A stretch of 10,582 nt of DNA, taken from the NCBI GenBank assembly GCA_947591175.1, contig CANQDB010000042.1:1-10582 (forward strand), read 5' to 3'. This document shows, piece after piece, positions 5,941-10,582 of this stretch (positions are counted from its first letter, which is position 1; each line of letters begins with the position of its first letter). The notes beneath the pieces were generated by a model. The model saw nothing but the letters and a program-made list of their open reading frames with translations, was not told the origin of the DNA and ran no database searches. The DNA is from an uncultured Bacilli bacterium. Lineage in GTDB: Bacteria; Bacillota_I; Bacilli_A; RF39; UBA660. Position numbers and translations under genes: made by a program.

Positions 5941-8058
5941 ATGAAAGAACGTGTTTTAGAAATTTTAAGAGAGAATGATAGAGCTTTATCTTTAGAAGAA
6001 ATCGATTCTTTGCTAGGTAATCGTAATGTCGAAGAGACGAAGGAACTTATTCAAGTATTAAATGAATTAGTGAACGACGTCGAAGTGTATCGTTCGAATA
6101 AGGATAAGTATTTATTGTTAGAGAAAAGTCACTTAGTTAAAGGTATTTTAAGAGTTACTCGTAAAGGCTTTGGCTTTGTCGAAGGAGGAGATCCAGCCCG
6201 ACAAGATGACGATATTTATATCAGTCGTGATAATTTAAATGGGGCAATTCACAATGATCTTGTCCTAGCGGAAATTACGAGTAAAAAGGGAGTAGACCGC
6301 AAAGAAGGAAGAATCCTTAAGATAGTTAAACGGGAACTAAAAGATGTCGTAGGTCTTGTGCAATATAAGAAAGATAAGTGCTTTGTTATTCCCGATGACA
6401 ATAAGTTGAAGATTCAAATTGAAGTCGATAAAAAGAATACGATGGATGCCGTCGATGGCCACAAAGTTGTCGTCGAACTTTTAGGTGTTATCAGTGGTAC
6501 TCGTTATCGTGGTCGAATTACGCGTATTTTAGGTCATAAAAATGATCCGGGCGTAGACATTTTATCGATTATTTATAAGTATAATATTGATACAGTGTTC
6601 GATGATGAAACTATAGGTCAATTAGATTCTATTCCCAATGAAGTTTACGAAGAGGATTTAAAAGGTCGGACTGATTTACGTGACCAAGTTATTTTTACGA
6701 TTGATGGAGACGATACCAAAGATATAGATGATGCTATTTCGATTAAGAAACTTGAAAATGGTAATTACGAATTAGGTGTTCATATTGCGGACGTCAGTTA
6801 CTACGTTAAGGAAAATACTCCACTTGATATCGAAGCGATGAATAGAGGAACTTCTGTTTATTTAGTAGATAGAGTAATTCCAATGCTTCCTCATAAATTA
6901 TCTAATGGAATTTGTTCTTTAAATCCCAATGTAGATCGTCTTACGATTTCTTGTGTAATGGAAATTGACGAGAAGGCAAAAGTTGTCGATTATTCTATTT
7001 TCCCAAGTGTTATAAGATCACGTATCCAAATGACTTACAAAAAGGTCAATGCTATTTTAGAGAAAGACGAAGTTGCCGAAGGATACGAACCATTCGTCGA
7101 AGACTTGAAAATGATGGCAACACTCGCCTCGATTATTCGAAAGAGCAAAGTAGAACGCGGATACTTGGATTTTGATACGGATGAAGCAAAGATTATCGTC
7201 GATGAAAAGTGTCATCCTATCGAAATTAAGAAACGAGATAGAAGTATTGGTGAGAACCTAATCGAAGACTTTATGATTATGGCAAATGAAACGGTGGCTC
7301 AACATATTTTCTATATGCAGTTGCCATTTATCTACCGTGTTCACGAGTATCCCAAAGAAGAAAAAATTAGAAACTTTTTATCGTTCTTGGGTTCGCTTGG
7401 CTATACTTTTACGGGTAATATGAAAGATACTAATCCGAAGTCGATTCAACGGTTGCTTGCTTTCTTAAAAGATAAGAAGGAGTACAAGATTTTATCTTCG
7501 TTATTATTACGTAACATGCAAAAAGCCGTTTATAAACCGCAAAATTTAGGACACTATGGCTTGGCTAGTCCTTGTTATACGCACTTTACTAGTCCGATTC
7601 GAAGGTATCCTGATACAACGGTGCATCGTCTTTTAAGAACTTATTTGTTCGAAAATAAGATTGACCCGAATACCCTTGCACATTGGGAAGAAAAATTAGT
7701 CTTTGTGGCCGATAATTCTTCGGCAAAAGAGAGAGCTTCGGTCAATTGTGAACGTGAAGTTGAAGATATGAAGATGGCTGAATATATGGAAGACCATATC
7801 GGAGAAGAGTTTGAAGGAATGATTTCTAGTGTCATGAACTTTGGCCTTTTCGTACAACTAGATAATCTAGTCGAAGGCCTAGTACCTATTAAAGATATGG
7901 ATGATTTCTATCATTTCGATGAAGTTACTCTTACTTTAACGGGTGAAAGAACGCATAAAACTTATCGAATTGGCGACCGCTTAGTAGTTAAAGTTAAGGC
8001 TGCTTCTAAAGAGGAAGAAACAATCTATTTTGAAATCGTTAAGAAAATAGAGGAATAA
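5941..8058 (+). CDS. rnr: Ribonuclease R
   Basis: A processive 3'-5' exoribonuclease that degrades structured RNA and works with SmpB-tmRNA in clearing defective mRNAs. From ATG 5941 it has 705 residues. Domains in order: winged-helix N-terminus (about 1-60); two cold-shock domains (about 65-200, the first with GILRVTRKGFGFVEG); the RNB catalytic domain (about 245-570) with TIDGDDTKDIDDA, giving metal-binding Asp255, Asp261, Asp263 and Asp264; HIADVSYYV; THFTSPIRRYPD with Arg554/Arg555; and a C-terminal S1 domain (about 620-701). It ends in VKKIEE directly after S1. The lysine-rich tail of longer RNase R proteins (E. coli about 813, B. subtilis about 779 residues) is missing. The start is set by AGGTGA 5 nt upstream. 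The next gene begins 1 nt after the stop, so they are co-transcribed. The HTH and two cold-shock domains favour RNase R over RNase II. Confidence 0.95.
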   Translation: MKERVLEILRENDRALSLEEIDSLLGNRNVEETKELIQVLNELVNDVEVYRSNKDKYLLLEKSHLVKGILRVTRKGFGFVEGGDPARQDDDIYISRDNLNGAIHNDLVLAEITSKKGVDRKEGRILKIVKRELKDVVGLVQYKKDKCFVIPDDNKLKIQIEVDKKNTMDAVDGHKVVVELLGVISGTRYRGRITRILGHKNDPGVDILSIIYKYNIDTVFDDETIGQLDSIPNEVYEEDLKGRTDLRDQVIFTIDGDDTKDIDDAISIKKLENGNYELGVHIADVSYYVKENTPLDIEAMNRGTSVYLVDRVIPMLPHKLSNGICSLNPNVDRLTISCVMEIDEKAKVVDYSIFPSVIRSRIQMTYKKVNAILEKDEVAEGYEPFVEDLKMMATLASIIRKSKVERGYLDFDTDEAKIIVDEKCHPIEIKKRDRSIGENLIEDFMIMANETVAQHIFYMQLPFIYRVHEYPKEEKIRNFLSFLGSLGYTFTGNMKDTNPKSIQRLLAFLKDKKEYKILSSLLLRNMQKAVYKPQNLGHYGLASPCYTHFTSPIRRYPDTTVHRLLRTYLFENKIDPNTLAHWEEKLVFVADNSSAKERASVNCEREVEDMKMAEYMEDHIGEEFEGMISSVMNFGLFVQLDNLVEGLVPIKDMDDFYHFDEVTLTLTGERTHKTYRIGDRLVVKVKAASKEEETIYFEIVKKIEE

Positions 8059-8059
8059 T

Positions 8060-9247
8060 ATGAAAAAAGTCGTGAAAAGACGTAAAATTAAGAAAACACC
8101 AATAATACTTCTCATTTTGTGCGGAGTTTTATTAGGTGTGTCTCTTTTCTTTTTTACTTGGCCTGCTAAAACTATGAAGGAAACTACGGAGCAAGAACCT
8201 GTCGAAACTCCAGTTCCTACACCTAGTAGGGTGGAGACATCGTTTTCTTTGATAATGGTGGGAGATGCGTTAATTCACGAGGCTGTCTATATGGATGTTA
8301 AGAACGAGGACTATGACTTTAAGCCAATGCTTGAAAATATTAAGCCTTTTGTTTCTTCTTACGATGTCGCTTATTATAATCAAGAAACTATTTTAGGAGG
8401 ACTAGAAATAGGTTTGTCAACTTATCCACGTTTTAATTCTCCTTATACAGTAGGAGATGCCTTTGTCGACGCGGGATTTAACTTGGTTTCTTTATCGACA
8501 AATCACACGTTGGATAGAGGCGAACAGGCTATTTTGAACTCGCGAAATTATTGGAATAATCAAGAGAATGTATTAGCATCTGGCAGTTATTCTTCTTTTG
8601 AAGAGAGAAATACTCCAGTTATTAAAGAAGTAAATGGTATTACCTATACGATGTTATCTTATACGACGACGACTAATGGACTTAGAATTCCCGAAGGCAA
8701 GGATTATCTCTTAAATGTGTATGATGCCGAGACTGTGAAAAATGATATCGAAGCAGTTAGAGATAAAGTCGATGTGTTAATGGTCTCGATGCATTGGGGA
8801 ACAGAATATAGTTTTGGTGTAAGTGAGGAACAACGTGAAATTGCAACTTACTTATCTAGTTTAGGTGTCGATTTAATTATCGGAACACATCCTCACGTCG
8901 TGGAACCAATCGAATTTATTGATGATACGATGGTAGTCTATTCGCTTGGTAACTTTATTTCCGCTCAAAGAGGTGTCGAACGTCTTACTGGAGGAGTAGC
9001 AAGTGTCACATTTAAAAAGGTTACAGAAAACGGAGAAACAACTGTTACTTTAGAAAATCCTGCTTGTAATTTAGTTTATACTTATAGCAAAGGTACTAGT
9101 AGTACGGGTCGTTATGACTTTAAACTTTATTGGTACAGTCAACTAAACGAAAGTCTTTTACCAAGTTACGAAACGTATTATAATAAGTACATGAATGTTT
9201 TAAAGGGATCAGATGAACGTCTAAGTGTTCTTACGTATCCTGAATGA
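8060..9247 (+). CDS. CapA-family (PGA_cap) metallophosphatase-like membrane-anchored protein
   Basis: A 395-residue protein with a basic N-terminus and one membrane helix (about 14-33) with no clear cleavage site. A Pro/Thr/Glu linker (about 40-58) leads to an extracellular domain of the CapA/PgsA type. Motifs in order: MVGDALIHEAVY (GD at 68-69), YYNQETIL (107-109 replacing the usual NLE), SLSTNHTLDRG (145-154), SMHWGTEY (243-250), GTHPHVVEP (275-283) and YSLGNFIS (294-301). These Asp, Asn and His residues match the metal site of calcineurin-like phosphoesterases. CapA proteins are linked to poly-gamma-glutamate capsule work, but no capB/capC homologues are present, so the substrate is unknown. 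ATG 8060 has GAGG 6 nt upstream. It lies 1 nt after rnr and 14 nt before smpB, in the same operon. Confidence 0.88.
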   Translation: MKKVVKRRKIKKTPIILLILCGVLLGVSLFFFTWPAKTMKETTEQEPVETPVPTPSRVETSFSLIMVGDALIHEAVYMDVKNEDYDFKPMLENIKPFVSSYDVAYYNQETILGGLEIGLSTYPRFNSPYTVGDAFVDAGFNLVSLSTNHTLDRGEQAILNSRNYWNNQENVLASGSYSSFEERNTPVIKEVNGITYTMLSYTTTTNGLRIPEGKDYLLNVYDAETVKNDIEAVRDKVDVLMVSMHWGTEYSFGVSEEQREIATYLSSLGVDLIIGTHPHVVEPIEFIDDTMVVYSLGNFISAQRGVERLTGGVASVTFKKVTENGETTVTLENPACNLVYTYSKGTSSTGRYDFKLYWYSQLNESLLPSYETYYNKYMNVLKGSDERLSVLTYPE

Positions 9248-9250
9248 AAT

Positions 9251-9256
9251 AGGTGA
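9251..9256 (+). promoter_or_regulatory. Ribosome binding site deciding the smpB start
   Basis: AGGTGA, five bases, then ATG 9262. The in-frame GTG at 9253 belongs to this site and is unlikely to be the start. Confidence 0.75.
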
Positions 9257-9261
9257 ATGTC

Positions 9262-9702
9262 ATGGAAATATTAAATCGTAGTGCAAGGCACGATTATTTT
9301 ATCGAAGATACTTTCGAATGTGGAATTGCTTTAACGGGAACGGAGATTAAATCTATTCGGGAAGGGAAAGCTAACTTACGGGACAGTTACGGCATCTATC
9401 GTAATGGTGAGATATTCTTACTTAATATGTTTATTTCGCCTTATAAAGAGGGTAATATCTTTAATCATCAAGAGACTAGAACTAGAAAGCTGTTACTACA
9501 TAAGAAAGAGATTTTGAAGTTACGTGATAAGGTTCGGCTCGAAGGTTATACTTTAGTTCCTTTAAAGGTTTATTTTGTTAGAAATAGGGCTAAGGTGGAA
9601 TTGGGTCTAGCCAAAGGTAAGAAGAATTACGACAAGCGAGAAAGTATTAAAGAACGCGATGTTAAAAGACAACTTGATAAGGCTAATAAGACGCGATGGT
9701 AA
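9262..9702 (+). CDS. smpB: SsrA-binding protein SmpB
   Basis: Binds the tRNA-like domain of tmRNA and brings it to stalled ribosomes in trans-translation. The 146 residues show the family signature throughout: HDYFIEDTFECGIALTGTEI with KSIREGKANLRDSY (about 10-43), then ISPYKEGNIFNH, RTRKLLLHKKEI, GYTLVPLKVYF, and the basic C-terminal tail GKKNYDKRESIKERDVKR. That tail is known to enter the empty mRNA channel of the ribosome and fold there as a helix. Length is normal (about 145-160). No terminator hairpin separates it from ssrA, 59 nt downstream, so readthrough could add to ssrA transcription besides its own promoter. Confidence 0.97.
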   Translation: MEILNRSARHDYFIEDTFECGIALTGTEIKSIREGKANLRDSYGIYRNGEIFLLNMFISPYKEGNIFNHQETRTRKLLLHKKEILKLRDKVRLEGYTLVPLKVYFVRNRAKVELGLAKGKKNYDKRESIKERDVKRQLDKANKTRW

Positions 9703-9723
9703 TTATTACCAAGGGCCTTTATC

Positions 9724-9752
9724 TTTACAAAAATGCTTGTTTTTGCTATAAT
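9724..9752 (+). promoter_or_regulatory. Promoter of ssrA
   Basis: TTTACA (9724-9729), a 17-bp spacer, then TATAAT (9747-9752) with an extended TG at 9744-9745. It is nearly consensus and places the start about 9-10 nt later, at or next to the mature tmRNA 5' end (9762). Strength fits an abundant stable RNA. Confidence 0.85.
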
Positions 9753-9761
9753 TAGCGACAT

Positions 9762-10110
9762 GGGGCTGTTCTTTGGTTTCGACGGGATTGTCGGGGCTTT
9801 AATGGCAAGTCGGGGTAGACGTACCTACATCAGTTAATAATAACTGGAAACAGAAACGAATTAGCTTTCGCTTAGTTTAAAACGCGGAAGGCTTCTCTTA
9901 TTTCTTTACCTACGAGGAATATTAGAGGCTCATTAAAGTAGGTTATATTCTTTACTTGATTAGGGTAAAGGACGAATCTTACTAATCTAGAAATGGGTTT
10001 GGTTTGTTTATTCGCTTAGCCTATTTCGAAACTAGAAGGATAAACTAAACTTGTAGAGGTTATTGCTCTTGCTTTTTCGGACAGGAGTTCGATCCTCCTC
10101 AGCTCCACCA
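9762..10110 (+). ncRNA. ssrA: tmRNA (transfer-messenger RNA)
   Basis: A one-piece tmRNA of 349 nt that rescues stalled ribosomes with SmpB. The 5' end GGGGCTG pairs with CAGCTCC (10100-10106) as the acceptor stem, followed by A and an encoded CCA. The third pair is G-U (9764 with 10104), the alanine identity element. Next to the 5' strand is the conserved TTTGGTTTCGACGGG. The T arm is AGGAG, loop TTCGATC, CTCCT (10083-10099). The coding part after ATAACT encodes the tag peptide (separate entry). The following part has short helices consistent with pseudoknots, for example CTTTAC (9950-9955) with GTAAAG (9965-9970). It sits right after smpB, as in many Firmicutes, with its own promoter and terminator. 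Confidence 0.97.
9846..9875 (+). other. tmRNA tag-peptide reading frame
   Basis: After TAATAACT, matching the remembered ATAACT context before the GGC resume codon of B. subtilis tmRNA, the frame GGA-AAC-AGA-AAC-GAA-TTA-GCT-TTC-GCT-TAG gives GNRNELAFA. With the alanine carried by tmRNA the tag is AGNRNELAFA. It is short and ends in LAFA rather than the common ALAA. The resume codon is inferred from the context. Confidence 0.8.
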
Positions 10111-10120
10111 TTGTAGTATT

Positions 10121-10146
10121 AAACAAACTTTTCGTTTGTTTTTCTA
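10121..10146 (+). terminator. Rho-independent terminator of ssrA
   Basis: AAACAAAC (10121-10128) pairs perfectly with GTTTGTTT (10134-10141) around a TTTTC loop, followed by TTCTAT. It begins 10 nt after the encoded CCA. The stem is AT-rich but 8 bp long. Confidence 0.75.
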
Positions 10147-10207
10147 TATTCATGAAGGGATTTATACTCTTCTTTCTTTAATACATTTTTATTTAATTTT
10201 TGCATAT

Positions 10208-10219
10208 ACTAATATTAGT
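10208..10219 (+). promoter_or_regulatory. 12-bp palindrome upstream of the toxin-antitoxin promoter
   Basis: ACTAATATTAGT is a perfect palindrome ending 3 bp before the -35 box. It could be a second operator site for the antitoxin, though AT-rich palindromes also arise by chance. Confidence 0.3.
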
Positions 10220-10222
10220 TAC

Positions 10223-10251
10223 TTGACGTACGCAAAAAAGTACGTTATAAT
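10223..10251 (+). promoter_or_regulatory. Promoter of the toxin-antitoxin operon
   Basis: TTGACG (10223-10228), a 17-bp spacer and a perfect TATAAT (10246-10251). The start would be near 10258, giving a leader of about a dozen bases beginning at the GAGGTGAT ribosome site of the antitoxin gene. Confidence 0.8.
10226..10245 (+). promoter_or_regulatory. Inverted repeat inside the toxin-antitoxin promoter, probable operator
   Basis: ACGTAC (10226-10231) and GTACGT (10240-10245) are perfect inverted repeats 8 bp apart. They overlap the end of the -35 box and fill the spacer up to the -10. A repressor bound here would block RNA polymerase. Phd/YefM antitoxins typically repress their own operon through palindromes with a GTAC-type core, so autoregulation is the natural reading. 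Confidence 0.6.
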
Positions 10252-10270
10252 GTAAATGAGGTGATTAGTA

Positions 10271-10528
10271 GTGAGTACGATAAATATAACTAATGCTAGA
10301 GCAAATTTATATCAATTGGTATCAGATGTTAATGTTGGATTTAATCCAATTACAATTGTAAATAATAAGGGAAAAAACGCTGTGTTAATATCTGAAGATG
10401 AATGGAAAAATATTGAAGAGACGTTATTTTTGTCAAGCATTCCAGGATATGTAGATAATATTAATAACATTAGAAAAAATGAAAATTGGGAATCAGCAAA
10501 AAAATACGAAAAGGATGAAGAATGGTAA
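10271..10528 (+). CDS. Type II antitoxin, Phd/YefM family
   Basis: An 85-residue antitoxin that would neutralise the toxin encoded next and repress the operon with it. The N-terminal DNA-binding and dimerisation part shows the YefM pattern: INITNARANLYQLVSDVN (about 4-21), then PITIVNNKGKNAVLISEDEW (about 26-45) and IEETLFLSSIPG (about 48-59). The acidic, lysine-rich C-terminal tail ending in DEEW is the usual toxin-wrapping region. Length is normal for the family (80-90). The GTG start is supported by GAGGTGAT, with 6 nt between AGGTGA and the start. The gene has its own strong promoter with an inverted repeat and overlaps the toxin start by 7 nt, typical of translationally coupled modules. 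Confidence 0.9.
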   Translation: MSTINITNARANLYQLVSDVNVGFNPITIVNNKGKNAVLISEDEWKNIEETLFLSSIPGYVDNINNIRKNENWESAKKYEKDEEW

Positions 10529-10582
10529 ATCTATATACAATTAAGTTTTCTAAGCAAGCAGAAAAAGATAAAATTAAACTAA
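10522..10582 (+). CDS. RelE/YoeB-type toxin, 3' end cut by the window
   Basis: Only the first 20 codons are present. They begin MVNLYTIKFSKQAEKD, matching the start of Txe/YoeB- and RelE-like toxins of the 'MYKIVFTKQAxKDxKKL' type, which are ribosome-dependent mRNA endonucleases in studied members. The catalytic residues lie beyond the window, so activity cannot be judged. The ATG overlaps the antitoxin stop (ATGGTAA, 10522-10528), which couples translation. Position and context carry most of the evidence. Confidence 0.75.
   Translation, partial: MVNLYTIKFSKQAEKDKIKL

Noticed and set aside
7641..7835. 64-codon minus-strand frame
   Set aside because: It is the complement of the conserved RNase R coding region, has no family motifs and no promoter signals.
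9703..9723. Terminator after smpB at AAGGGCCTTT
   Set aside because: The inverted repeat has almost no loop and no proper T tract, so it cannot form a standard terminator hairpin.
10147..10207. Small gene or RNA between the ssrA terminator and the toxin-antitoxin promoter
   Set aside because: The stretch is T-rich, without a start codon plus ribosome site, a hairpin or a convincing promoter.
1..10582. Mycoplasma/Spiroplasma origin suggested by low GC and the AFA tag end
   Set aside because: TGA is used as a stop codon in several genes here and tryptophan is always TGG, which contradicts genetic code 4.

Overview
The window comes from a low-GC, Gram-positive-type genome in the Bacilli/Mollicutes-like part of the Firmicutes. 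Signs are the AT-rich codon use, strong AGGTGA or AAGGAGG Shine-Dalgarno sites, frequent GTG/TTG starts and the secG-rnr-smpB-ssrA gene order known from Bacillus. Several genes stop at TGA and all tryptophans are TGG, so the standard bacterial code is used. That excludes the Mycoplasma/Spiroplasma group, although the tmRNA tag ends in AFA as mycoplasma tags do. An uncultured gut Bacilli or Acholeplasma-like lineage is my best guess (inference). Almost everything is on the + strand.

Left part (1-5593): a long gene running in from the left edge encodes a protein of more than 940 residues. It has a transglutaminase-like segment that seems to lack its catalytic cysteine, and a C-terminal membrane anchor. 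Its stop codon, a terminator hairpin and the promoter of the next operon are packed into about 43 bp. That operon holds three tandem paralogs of about 295 residues. They resemble DUF6273-type (C-type-lectin/SUMF-like) proteins whose two halves look swapped in order. No function is known to me.

Middle (5594-9702): secG (Sec translocon subunit) has its own promoter and terminator. After it come rnr (RNase R), a membrane-anchored CapA-type metallophosphatase-like gene and smpB, tightly packed as one operon. RNase R and SmpB belong to the trans-translation and ribosome-rescue pathway. The CapA-like gene is an insertion into that conserved block.

Right part (9703-10582): ssrA (tmRNA) has a near-consensus extended -10 promoter, a G3-U70 alanine identity pair, an encoded CCA, a very short tag (GNRNELAFA) and its own terminator. 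Beyond it lies a type II toxin-antitoxin module: a complete Phd/YefM antitoxin overlapping by 7 nt the start of a RelE/YoeB-type toxin that is cut by the right edge. The promoter contains an inverted repeat that is probably the autoregulatory operator.

No gene-free stretch exceeds 300 bases. I saw no CRISPR array, insertion sequence or tRNA gene. The least explained parts are the paralog cluster and the large protein before it.
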